This document shows, piece by piece, positions 42,929-53,093 of a stretch of 64,000 bases of DNA. The stretch comes from Siderastrea siderea. Its lineage: Eukaryota > Cnidaria > Anthozoa > Scleractinia > Rhizangiidae. Position 1 is the stretch's first letter; the number at the start of each line of letters is the position of its first letter. The stretch lies in contig OZ034970.1 of NCBI GenBank assembly GCA_964030785.1, forward strand, positions 22,080,634-22,144,633. Direction: 5' to 3'. The position numbers and the translations under genes were made by a program. Under the pieces are notes generated by a model. It was not told the DNA's origin and made no database searches. It worked only from the letters and a program-made list of their open reading frames with translations.

Positions 42929-44201
42929 GTAGGCGAAATAAGGCACGCGGATTTTGACAGAAACATGTATAGTCAATTCGACGCCCTAAAACTGAAGGGT
43001 CACACTTCAAGATTTTATTAGCCTGCGCGCAGACGTCTCCTATTTCTTTGCTTCACGCGAAAAAGGGACGTCTCTGTAACGGCGTCCCTAATCGTGTTCC
43101 AGTATTTCGGGCATTCATGCAAAGTGTTCCAATTGGTTGCCCGTCAGTAGGCATTGTTAGATTCAATTCTGATTGACTGTCATCATAAACACTCAGGATA
43201 ATTTATGTGGCATAATTTCATTGGAGCTTTCAATTGACAGATCAACACCATTTTTTGCCTATCTTGAAGCATCACGATAAAAATCTTGAACGGAGAACTT
43301 ACAGTTTACAGGGAAATCCCTTTCTCTACAGTTTGCAGTACATTCTAATCGCGTATGTCCGTAAACCGTGCGTTGGAAAGCTACGGAAGCGACAAGGACT
43401 TTATAACTTGTGAAAAATCCAGGGCGCACAGGGCGCACAGGACTGACAATAACGGAAAATAGGTCCAAACGCTTGGAAAGTCTAGTGTAGCCAGCATAAC
43501 AGGCGTTATTGAGTCGAGGGAGTTATTTTTTTCTGACCCATGCGAAGAGCAAGGCGCGAGCGTGAAGCTCAGAAATAATGACTCGCTCGGCTCAATAACG
43601 GCTGTTATGCAAGCTAAGTGTAGTGTGGAACATCGGCTTCTCCCGAGGAGCGATTTCTTTTGGATGAATCGTTCCTGTTCGCCCTACAACATCAGGGCTG
43701 TTTACGTGAACATAATTTATGCGAAATTTAAAACCCAAAACAGCATGAATTCCTGAAAAAACAGCATGATACTGGAACACGATTAGCGACGCACGCAGGC
43801 TAAGATTTTATTCACAAAAGTTAGAACCACCTTGTACACCATAATAAACAGTATCACAGGAAAGTACTTCTCAAGAGTTTTCATGTGAATGGTCACAATT
43901 AAAAGATTTCTATCAAAGACTTAGAAGTTGGAACTATCTTGTAATAGTGTGCACTACAACGGGAAAGTACTCCCCAATCGCTCTCCGCACGGTCACACTT
44001 GAGGATTTTGTTTGCCTACATGGAAGGCATCGAAAGGGAAGGGAAATGGGGGATTCGCGAGGGAAGGCAGTAGGGTTTCGTCCCCAAACTTAAAAATTTA
44101 GGAACATATAGTAAGGCTCCAACAACTGGAAAGTTATCTTTCATCAAATGACTGACAGAGAGCTTCCTGGCTTTAATATATTGTTCTTTGTTTTTCGGTA
44201 G
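42929..44201 (+). other. intron of the convertase gene
   Basis: GT at 42929, AG at 44200-44201. It contains a hairpin element at 43490-43614 and two related segments ('gtcacacttcaagattttat' at about 43000, 'cggtcacacttgaggatttt' at about 43990), pieces of a dispersed repeat. Confidence 0.7.
43490..43614. mobile_element. hairpin MITE-like element
   Basis: 'gccagcataacaggcgttat' with 'tgag' at the left is mirrored by 'ctcaataacggctgttatgc' with 'aagc' at the right, over about 24 bp with few mismatches. The inner part is also partly self-complementary ('gactcgctcgg'). Confidence 0.65.
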
Positions 44202-44410
44202 CCCTCTGGAAGAAACCACTCATCATTGCTGGTGCTTCTGTTCTATCAATAAGTGCAGTTGCACTGTTGGTTTTGGGGTCTCGATACTTCTTTCACGAGA
44301 GAAAAAAGCGAAGAGAAATAAAGCAGACCGAAACAGAGCTAAGAGAAAGAGAGCAGGGAGAGAACTACGCCAGAATTGCACCGGGATCTGATAGTGGGTT
44401 TATGGTTTAG
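44202..44410 (+). CDS. furin-like proprotein convertase, last exon: TM helix and cytoplasmic tail
   Basis: After the acceptor 'tttttcggtag' the frame reads (A)LWKKPLIIAGASVLSISAVA, then LLVLGSRYFF, a single hydrophobic helix of about 22 residues. A basic stop-transfer HERKKRREIK and an acidic, charged tail ending SGFMV follow; stop TAG at 44408-44410. The join with the previous exon restores an Ala codon in phase. This makes the product a type I membrane convertase with a tail of about 38 residues. YARI near the end could be a tyrosine sorting signal (YxxI), which is inference. Confidence 0.8.
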
Positions 44411-44483
44411 GATGGTATGCGGACGCCTTACGTGCCTATGCGTCCGCATGTTTTTCAGCATCGTTCTGTGTTTTTGCTTGTTA

Positions 44484-44709
44484 CCCCGCCGTCAGGACGG
44501 GGTCTAGTAATAGCCATTTTTTTTTCCGTGGTTTTTTTTTGGGTGGTCACTTGCCCCAGACCTCTGGTTTTCGCTCGGCCAAAGAAATACTCGCCGTGTC
44601 TTTCGCTACACAGCGAAGGGCTTTTATCTTGAGTGACCGTAACATATTTTACACCCCCCCGGGGGGGAGAACAACGGCGGGGTCTAATGCCCCTGGGGCT
44701 TTTCTTGTT
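44484..44709 (+). repeat. short, internally deleted copy of the GGGGTCTAGTAATA family
   Basis: A 226-bp copy with both ends: 'accccgccgtcagg' at the start, 'cggcggggtctaatgcccct' then 'ggggcttttcttgtt' at the end. Its deletion matches the copy at 19062-19290, so a short subfamily exists. It lies in the 3' UTR or just after the convertase gene. Confidence 0.8.
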
Positions 44710-45223
44710 CAAATTTAGGTTGGTACAGGTCTTTGAGTCAAACGTATATAAGATTGGGGGTTTGCTTGGGGTTGTCAGATGTTCGCAGCAGTTTACGAGC
44801 GTGAAGCTCGTTTGAAAACAATGTGCCCTGTCAGTCACTTCATTTTGAACACATACTCATACTCAAGTATTCAGAAAAGGCATGAAGTTGGATTTTTCTT
44901 TGTAAAATTACGGCGGGAACTGCGCACGCGTCTTCACTGTCACCGTTAGTGGTACCGCTGACTAAGGAGCCTGCTGATCTCACAGCGGTCAAACGTACAA
45001 CGCATGCGCAGTGCCCACCATAGTTTTGCAAAGAGAAATGTGGGCAAACGTGGAAAGGTTCACTTTAACCGCAAAAATTAACGCTGTTTGTGAAAACGTA
45101 AGCTTTTTACGTTGCGTATGTGTGTACAATGAGGCAATTGACATCCACAAGTTTCGTCTGCGCGAAATCGCATTTTCTGCTTCGGTTTCATACGAACGTC
45201 GCGCTCGTAAATGTTTGAACTGA

Positions 45224-45353
45224 TTCAAACTTCAAGGCCCTGAAAGACCGGAAGTGACGTAGTATTTGCGTTTGACCCTGTGAGAAGTACGATTCACAGC
45301 GGTCAAACGCAAAAGCAACGTCGCTTCCGGTTTTCAGGGCCTTAAAATTTGAA
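45224..45353. mobile_element. hairpin MITE-like element
   Basis: 'ttcaaacttcaaggccctga' and 'tcagggccttaaaatttgaa' are inverted ends, with 'gcgtttgacc'/'ggtcaaacgc' inside. About 130 bp. A related segment ('cacagcggtcaaacgtac') occurs at 44979-44998. Confidence 0.65.
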
Positions 45354-48300
45354 CTAGTAAAACGTTTACGAGGGTGAAGTTCGCATGAAAATGATGCAAA
45401 ATGCTCAGCAAACCAAATTTTCACCCCCGTAAATTTTGAGGGTGAGAGTCACTTCAGTTTGAACAAATGAACGTCAAAAGCTACATTTGTGTGTATTTTT
45501 CTTTCCAAAATCGTAGCGGAAACTGAGCACGCGTCTTAACGTTTAACCGCTTTCAAGGTCAGCAAATTTACAGTTTATTGGATTGTTTCTTTCTCCGGGA
45601 GTTTTTTCCGTTTTGCACTCTTACCAAGCTGCACGTTTCTGTTTTTTGTTGTGGCTGACTTGAGTTGGGTTTCGTTTCATTGCTGCTGACCTAGCAGCCT
45701 GAAGATGTGAACTTGAAGTGGGTTATCATTGTTATGGTCTGTTTACATGAAGGGAGTATGACCCTGGCACCAGGGGAATGCTACTTACCGAGCTACCCTG
45801 GTAAGACTAACATTTCACACATTTTAACCTGAACAACGAAAAACATGCTTTTAAGAGCTTATAATTATAAACTGTAGCAATAAAGCAAAAATAGAATCGT
45901 TCAGTTGGTACAGGACAGTGCAGTGGAAGACGAATTCATGCTCGTGAATGAAAACGGAGTCCTATGGCATTTTATCTGATTCAAGCACTTACACAGGGCA
46001 TTGATTGGCTTTTCATTTGATTGAAAAAGAACCCCATTTTTTTTCAGTGTGCTGGGGTTATATTTAAACAAGGTGAAGAGAACTTAGTGATCACCTTCTG
46101 TCACATTAAAAGGTTGAGTATTTCTTTTTCGCCAAACAATTAAGAAGAAAAATTTCAATTTATAGGAATACAGCGTCTGTCCAACAGAAAACATAGATGC
46201 CAGTGATAAGTTTTGTAGCGCATTAAAAATATGATCTATATAACCATAAATGTATTTTTCATCTACAGTTGCTGGACAGAAGTTCTTGGGACACAGCTCA
46301 AATTTTGAGACATTAAGAAATGCCAATTTGCACGAATGAAATGATCTTGATGTGCTTTCCAACAAGAATTCTGCCTCCCCCCCCCCTCCCCTCCCCCTTC
46401 CTTACGCCAAACAGTGTTGACGTGTGAATAGTATTCTGGATTTACGATCACAACTTTGTGAGGGGTGGGAGGAAGTGAAAGGCGTGGTTATTTCCTTATT
46501 GTAGGGAAAGAAATCAGAAGAAGCCGAAACTGTCCCAAGACTTTTGTCCACCAGGATTATTAGGGTGCTTATTGTGTTTTTGTCAGTTTGGAGATGGTAT
46601 GACCAGTTTCAGTGTGACTGAATACTTGAAACTTTCTCCTTTGACTATTGATTTAGACGAAAACATTATGAGAATATAAATATTGTACTGTCAGCTGTCA
46701 AACAGAGTGTAGAATTGCAAGACGTATTATGTCAGAGTACGTTATTGATCAGTGATTTTTTTAAAGTTGTATTGTAATATTAAAATGAATAAAATTCATC
46801 ACTATTAAAAAATGTCTCTCTTTGTGTCACAACAACCGGATTAGATCGTGGGGGCGGAGATTTTTCTCATGATCTGAGCGTGGAAAATATTTCTTTTGTT
46901 TGCTTGTTTATTTTTTTGTTTTTTGTTTTTTGTTTGGTCATTTAGAAAAGAAAGTTTTAGTCGATTGAGTTGGTTGGGTTTTACCGTGTTCTATTGGAAC
47001 ACTATTGATAGAGGGACGGATATAGTTGTATGTAAGGTAGCGTAAACGTCCGGCGGTCACTTAAATCAACACTTGAATGATTGGTTCTCTTATTTTAGTT
47101 TTCAATATTCCATGGCTTTAAGGCAAACAAAGTGCAAATATCAACTAATCTGGAAAATCGCATGGTAGACGAGCCAGAAGTGGAGCGTCAGATTGTTCTC
47201 GTGGTGTTCTCACTTTTATCCTTCGATCGAAAGAGAAAAATTCTAATATCACATCCATAAAATTGAATTTCATGACATACGGGCTTCATTAACTGCAAAA
47301 CAGGTCAATTTAGAGCACGGCAAGGGTTTTAAAGGATAAGAAATGTGTTTGCGTAATATTCCGGCCGTCACCCAAGTCAACACTTGACAGACAGCTTAAG
47401 AGTGAATGTCAGTAAAAATCAAAGAAAATTTAGAAAATCGCGGCCGCGGTCAAAAATCAATTTGTCTCATTCTTTGTCTTCAGGAACCTTCATGTATGTA
47501 AGAAAGTGAAATGGGGTTAATTTCTTGAAATATTCTATTTACCGCGAATAAACGGTTAAAAACTGAACTGACCTATAAAATTCAAATTTCAGTTTACGTG
47601 ACCTCGATCATGCTGGCTGGGAAGTAACGTATCTAAATAAACAATTTGCTGGGAATTAGTTAGGAAATGATTGCTGCTTGCCGACGGTTTTTTCTTCTGA
47701 AACTATTCTTTGCTGGAAAATGATACACCGCGCCCATTTCCTGGCTCACTAAGACACTGAAAGGCGGGTTGCTGGAAAAAAATTCAGGTTTGTGTTCCGC
47801 ATGTAGTGTTAACGCCTAGGTCACCCTGGTCAACGTCGATTATTGACGCACGAGAATGCAATAAACCTGATAAACGCAAATAAACAGCTTTATTGACAGG
47901 AATCCATGCAGCATGACATCTATCTGGTAAAATCCTTGGTAAAGCTCTTCGACGCCCCTTTTTGCAATGTCAGACGACTCTGCTAATTAGAGTGAAAACA
48001 AGTATCTCAGTTTTCATAAACCACGCGGTTCAAAGTCGTTAACGCTACGGAACTTCTTCTTTTTTACAAATTGCTGTTTTGGGATATCTTCTTGATCAGG
48101 AACCTATATTTCGATCTAAAACGGTAAGCACTTATTTACTTCTCGCTAGTATTAGTATTTACTTTCTGTCCATACGCACTGAATAACTGAATAACCGACT
48201 ATAAAATAGACCACATCATTTTAACGCCGTAGGAGTGTATTTCGCCGTTCTCCTGGTCTTAAATCAGTTACGTTGGTTTTCTACTGTCCTTTCACTGAAA

Positions 48301-48688
48301 CATCTTAATTATAGTGATACATCACCCGAAAACTTAGCAATGGAATTTTCAGATATTCAGCCAATAATTTTAATTTGTGTTTTTTTTTTACCTGGGTTGC
48401 TAAATTAGCGATCCAGGCGTTTTGAATTATCGTATTTTGGAAATTTCTGAGTGGATCCTATTCACTAAATTTAAGTACTTTTTGATTGCTCTCAGATAAT
48501 GAAAAGCGTTATTGCGGCTCCGATGGAGTGACTACAGACACAGCGGAGATGGCTAAATGGAAAAGCTGATCTGGACTCTGGACTTTGGACCGACTTTTAT
48601 TGACTTGAAATGGACTTAATATTTTACTAATCAGTTAATAATCAAAAATAAAGTGAAATTTTAAATCACTTAAAATCATACTGGACAA
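45354..48688. other. no gene recognised
   Basis: More than 3 kb without a supported ORF. Low-complexity spots are a C-rich run at about 46375-46400 and TTTTTGTTT repeats at about 46905-46935. No repeat shared with the rest of the window was noticed. Confidence 0.5.
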
Positions 48689-48724
48689 GGTGGTGGTGGG
48701 GGGGGGGGGGGGGTGGGGGCGGGG
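48689..48724 (+). repeat. G-rich tract with G-quadruplex potential
   Basis: Several GGTGG steps, an uninterrupted run of about 20 G, then GTGGGGGCGGGG. It has ample G-runs for a quadruplex and is prone to length variation and sequencing error. Confidence 0.85.
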
Positions 48725-49243
48725 ATTTTTTCTGCATGAATATTTTTTCGGGACTCCAAGTTGGGGGTTGGGCGGTGGGCTAACAACCCGCTCCAGTAAA
48801 ACCTGCGTATTACAGAAACCGAAACTAGCGTTGCCACTGCGACCTACTGTGGGGAAGCAGAGGTACAAGATGTTAATGCCCGGTTGGATCAACGTGCGAG
48901 GCAAAGAATGACGCTTAAACCGCCGATGAAATTGCTGTCGCCAAAAGCGTGTGTGAAGATAGGACAGCAATCACGTCCCCAGAGCCCGCGTGTATTTACG
49001 GTCAGCGGGATCGAAATGCCACGGACTCTGGGATCGGGATAATCAAAAACCGGATGCCACTTTTGCGGCTTCCGGTTTTTTAAAGCGCATGTGCGGCAGA
49101 TTTTGAACTGAGCATGCGTTATGGGTCGTGTAAAGACAAAAAAGGCGCGAAATATCAGGACGTCCCCTTGTTTTTGGCGCCTTTGACATTCACGCGAGAC
49201 TTGCGTGAAAATGAAAATAATCCTCGCTCACAAACTCGCGAAG

Positions 49244-49682
49244 ATGGCGGCACCGGTTTCTATAAATTTGTTTAAATTTGTTCACTTCACGTTAGAAAAT
49301 TCAATTCAGAAAAGAGACCGGACCTCTAATGAAAAGAACGCCAATATGAGGCGCTGAAGACTGTTGTTGTTGAGGGTAAAGATACCATTTGTGTTCTGCC
49401 AACTGAATGTGGAAGAACTCTCAATGACTGGCTACCTCCATGCGTTTGTGACTGAATGTGTGTGTGTTTTTTAGCAAAAGTGGTGAAGAGAAAATTAACT
49501 CTTTTATTGTAGTGGTATCCTCATTAAACCTCTTGATAGACGAACAAATATCAAACATGAAAGTTTTCAAGGGTACTGAAAACGTAGCCATTGTCGAAGA
49601 GTTTGAAGTGCCGCCCCAAATTTTATTTCAAATCTTACGGCCCTTTCCAAAATTAATTAACAAATTTTCAGCGACATCATGA
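49244..49682 (+). pseudogene. RecQ-like helicase N-terminal remnant
   Basis: RecQ-family helicases unwind DNA 3'-5'. An ATG at 49244 (MAAPVSINLF) opens a frame that shifts by one base into ERQYEALKTVVVEGKDTICV LPTECGRTL. This is the Q-motif/Walker A region, but with LPTECGRT where active members have LPTGYGKS, so the P-loop Lys is lost. After a stop near 49455 the frame 49458-49682 gives SGEEKINSFIVVVSSLNLLI DEQI, which matches motif Ia (VVSPLNALxxDQI). The following residues are not recognised. The loss of the P-loop Lys plus frame breaks argues for a pseudogene of one of the RecQ-like copies common in cnidarian repeats. Confidence 0.5.
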
Positions 49683-51380
49683 AAGAAAAAAACGATAGTC
49701 ATGGCCGAGGTTCATTTAGCAGTCAAATAGTGTGTAGAACCTTTTCGTGTTTTGTAAGCTTACTAATTTCAAAAGTCTAACTGAGCAAGAAATCAACCTT
49801 TAAAAAACATGACCTTCTTTTGAGCGCGTGGTAAGCTTATATACGCGTAAAAATTAGCTTTTTTTACAGAGTCCGACTAATTATTTATTAAGGAAGACAC
49901 AAAGCAAATCAACTGTACTGTTGCTATTAAACGGTCTTGAACAAAGTAGAGAGGTCATTTATTTATGAAACGTACCCGAGCTGGCGTTGTGTTGTGTTCT
50001 CCTTTCAACTGTGCTGTTGTTGTGTTTTCTCCACCACAACGTCGGTAAAAATTTACAACGGTATAGGTTTTGTACGGAAAGCTCGTTTGCCGAAATACTT
50101 AAACATTACATAGAATAAACACAACAAAATGACTTAGGTACAATTTATTAACGAGTATCACAGGTCTAAATAATTCAACTCACTGAATCAAGGCAAACTG
50201 AACAGCCACTTTTAAGTACAGCTAGAAACATTGAAAATCTATCACAATCAAGGATGGACGATTTCTTACAAAGACAATCAAAGCTGATAGTGAAAACAAT
50301 TTAATACTAAAGAAAGACCTTTTACCTACACTCGAACAGGTTTACTAGTCCTGCCAGCTGCAAACTTTCAAAGCTCACAAATGCGACAGATACGCTGTCT
50401 TGCAAAAATAAACAGGATCGCTGTCCTCGTTGTTTCTGTCATTCGGTCCGGCCGCTGCGCCAGTTTCTGCACCACGTAATTCAAGAAGCCAATCCACCAT
50501 TCACTTTTCAGCTACAGTGAGATTATCTACTCCAGTTCAACAAAATAAGCTTAAATCCTGTCTTCTGTTCCATCAAACTCGCACATGGCTCCGCGGAGTG
50601 AACGGATTTTTAACACAAAGCTGCTTATTTTAACTTCTACGACTGCACTGGAAAGACTGTCAGCTTCCATCCGCTTTAGACAATGTTGAGAACAAATTTC
50701 AAGCCATCATTGTCCATGAGCCATACTTTAGAGCTGCTGGAAATTAGAGGAATTATTCCAAAATTGTGCTCCTTCGACCGTCGTTTATCTTGAAGCGGGT
50801 ATTCATTCAGCTTTTGGCAAGAACCGCTGCAACATATCACAAGGTTTTGGCGCCTTTTTCGTTTTAATCATGCGACCGACACTTGTTCCCTTTTTACGTC
50901 TTGTCTAACATGAATGTGAATTTGACTGCATTTATCGATTCTTTGGGAGTTTGTATAGCCCATTTTCTGATTTCTTTCCCACTGTTCGTCTCTGACGTGA
51001 TCGAAAACGTCCAGCAAAATCATCGCAAGACATCTTCGTTTCCTGTTTTGAAACTTCCTACTCGCAGACTTCCGGTAAATTTTAGTAGCCAATCAGATTT
51101 CGATTCGCCAGCATTTTGACATTGATTCAGGAGGGAGTGATGAACTTGGGCCTGGGCACAAGCGCCGGTATTGGCGAATGAAAAACCGAGGTGTCTGGCC
51201 ATCGTGATGTCACATATAAGTCTGCACCGGAAATTCAAAGGAAAGTTAACAAATGGCTTCCTCGCAAATGTTTACTGTCCAGTTTCTCAAAAAGAACAGA
51301 TCAAAACAATAAAAGAACGAAAGGTATGCTGCATGCTATAACATAAAAAGTATTGAATTGTATGTAGATCATGCAGCGAA
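49683..51380. other. no gene recognised
   Basis: ORFs 50430-50633 and 50883-51119 have no known motif. Nothing repetitive was noticed. Confidence 0.4.
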
Positions 51381-51501
51381 GGTGTTTCAATCTAAGCGGT
51401 TGAAAAGAAGAAACCTGAAAAAATTCAGGCTTGAACGGGAATCGAACCCATGACCTCTGCGATACCGGTGCAGACGCTCTAACCAACTGAGCTATCAAGC
51501 C
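51335..51501 (-). mobile_element. tRNA-headed SINE
   Basis: On the minus strand the head (51501 to 51428) starts GGCTTGATAGCTCAGTTGG with an intact A box, has a B box GGGTTCGATTCC and pairs GGCTTGA with TCAAGCC, so it folds like a tRNA. The anticodon stem TCTGC/GCAGA encloses 9 bases instead of 7, so a functional tRNA is unlikely. The body follows ('tttttcaggtttcttctttt', 'cttagattgaaacacc', 'atgatctacatacaattc'). A headless copy of the body is at 51605-51678. Confidence 0.65.
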
Positions 51502-51536
51502 AACTGGGAGCTGGTCAATTGAGAGTTCGTATTTAT

Positions 51537-51744
51537 CCCGTAGATGGAGAAGAAATGAACATTAATATATGAAATTCATATATTTGAACTGCGGATAAAG
51601 ATAGAATTGTATGTAGATCATCGCAGTGAAGGTGTTTCAACCTAAGCGGTTCAAAAAAAGAAACCTGAAAAAATTCAATCTTTATCCGCAGTTCAAATAT
51701 ATGAATTTTATATATTAATGTTCATTTTTTCTCCATCTACGGGA
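51537..51744. repeat. 208-bp inverted repeat enclosing a headless SINE body
   Basis: The arm 'tagatggagaagaaatgaac', then 'attaatatatgaaattcata' and 'ttgaactgcggataaaga', is repeated inverted at about 51680-51744. The interior (51605-51678) is the SINE body in the same orientation as the tRNA-headed copy. The arms are near-identical. Confidence 0.75.
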
Positions 51745-51758
51745 TATATACGAAATTT

Positions 51759-51890
51759 CAGCTCCACTACGCAGCACACGACATGAGCAAAAACCATTAG
51801 GTTTATTTTGGCGGTTTCGGCCGAGCACCAGGAACTATAACAATAAGTTATACTACAGCCTCTTATTACCTCCAAACGTACGGCACATAA
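51759..51890 (-). repeat. direct repeat, distal copy (candidate terminal repeat of the YR element)
   Basis: 'cagctccactacgcagcaca', 'cgacatgagcaaaaaccatt', 'cggccgagcaccaggaacta' and 'taacaataagttatactaca' are repeated at 52316-52422 with few differences, same orientation, 557 bp apart. Ngaro/DIRS-type elements end in split direct repeats (B1-A2-B2), which this spacing would fit. Confidence 0.6.
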
Positions 51891-52315
51891 CATAAAAACA
51901 GAGCTGAGCGACAGTTTACAAAGACATCACTGTCAGAACGGAGGCCAGAAAAAACCTGCCTGAAAAAACCCCGAAGGGGAAAAAACTCGGCAGGAAATCT
52001 GGGTAGGAACCATGGCTCAAGCTCTAAATAGCCCTTCCTACAAGGCTACACGTTGCAAACTTCCCCACCGCGTTAACTAAAATAAAAGTCGCACGTATGA
52101 CAACGAAGAACAACTTACTTAAAATTAAAAATAACATAAGCTGAACGAGGTGTCGGCCTAGAATGATCTCCCACGTGACTTACATCACTTATATAGCCCT
52201 CCTTTCTACCCATGCTGCACTTCAACTAAACCAGCCCCAGTCCCCCTGTTCTTGTGCCGCAGAAATATTTCATTTCTGGCTAATTCGTATCCACTCAAAC
52301 GCCAGAAATTCCATA

Positions 52316-52437
52316 TTTCAGCTCCACTACGCAGTACACGACATGAGCAAAAACCATTAGGTTTCTTTTGGAGGTTACGGCCGAGCACCAGGAACTATAA
52401 CAATAAGTTATACTACAACCTAGAAGAAAAAGTATAG
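52316..52437 (-). repeat. direct repeat, proximal copy
   Basis: Partner of 51759-51890. It lies right after the end of the tyrosine-recombinase remnant on the minus strand, as expected for the B1 repeat in a Ngaro-like element. Confidence 0.6.
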
Positions 52438-52461
52438 GGCTTGATAAACCGGAAAAACGAC

Positions 52462-52700
52462 CTAAAATCCCAAAGACTTAGAAACAAGAAGTCGTGAAGA
52501 AATGTCGTCCTTGATATAACCATTCTTAGGTGCGACACTTTTCCATCTGCCGTACCTCTGGAAAATTCGATCACTGACCCCGCTGTTGGCAGCCCTCGAA
52601 GCTCCTCCCGGCCGAAACGAATGAGTCCCATAAACAGAGGGATCCGGAACTATATTCTGTAGACTTTGAGCCAACTGATCCCTGAACGCAGTATACGAAA
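52462..52700 (-). pseudogene. tyrosine recombinase C-terminal remnant (DIRS/Ngaro-like retroelement)
   Basis: YR retroelements integrate with a tyrosine recombinase instead of an integrase. This piece reads SYTAFRDQLAQSLQNIVPDP, then YGTHSFRPGGASRAANSGVS, RIFQRYGRWKS and KNGYIKDDI, with the HxxR box (HSFR) and the nucleophile Tyr (NGY). The first catalytic Arg and the N-terminal half are missing; homology ends at the hairpin 52704-52889. The remaining frame is open to its natural stop after KSLGF. RT and gag genes are not seen, so only the 3' end of the element is left. Crypton-type recombinases are the alternative. Confidence 0.75.
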
Positions 52701-52703
52701 TAG

Positions 52704-52889
52704 AGTAGTAATAGGTGGAGTAAACAAATACCACCTGATTCTCAGAGTATTATTTTCGTGTTTTAAACCTCCCACCGTAATAACCTCACTCACTCGCTCC
52801 CTCGCTCGGTTATTACGGTGGGAGGTTTAAAACACGAAAATAATACTCTGAGGATCAGATTGTATTTGTTTACTCCACCTATTACTACT
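52704..52889. repeat. 186-bp hairpin: 82-bp inverted arms, 22-bp spacer
   Basis: The arms 52704-52785 and 52808-52889 are complementary with about three mismatches, around a spacer of CACT/CGCT steps. Each arm carries 'ggtggagtaaacaaata', 'ctcagagtattattttcg' and 'gtgttttaaacctcccac'. A diverged direct copy of the left arm is at 52896-52955. Confidence 0.85.
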
Positions 52890-52895
52890 GAACAA

Positions 52896-52955
52896 GGAGT
52901 AAATACCACCTCATTCTTACACAGGTATTTTCCTATTTTAAACCACCCAACATTC
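52896..52955 (+). repeat. diverged extra copy of the hairpin arm
   Basis: 'ggagtaaataccacctcatt', 'acacaggtattttcctattt' and 'taaaccaccca' parallel the left arm's 'ggagtaaacaaataccacct', 'agagtattattttcgtgttt' and 'taaacctccca'. It lies 140 bp upstream of the PolB remnant, so it could be the terminus of that element. Confidence 0.5.
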
Positions 52956-53093
52956 CAAAAAAGAATAAAATCTTAAAACGAAGCATCTCCTATTATTTTA
53001 AAAAATTCTTTCAATTAGATAATCACAAATCTTGTATTATATCAAAAGTTTCTCAATAAGAGCATTACATATCTTTGTTATATCCAAGTTGCA

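Noticed and set aside
51428..51501. Functional tRNA gene
   Set aside because: The anticodon loop has 9 bases with the obvious stem, and the sequence is the head of a SINE body also found next door.
52786..52807. GCTC-rich hairpin spacer resembling parvovirus terminal repeats
   Set aside because: Only a short, low-complexity resemblance; no parvovirus-type Rep or capsid genes are nearby.
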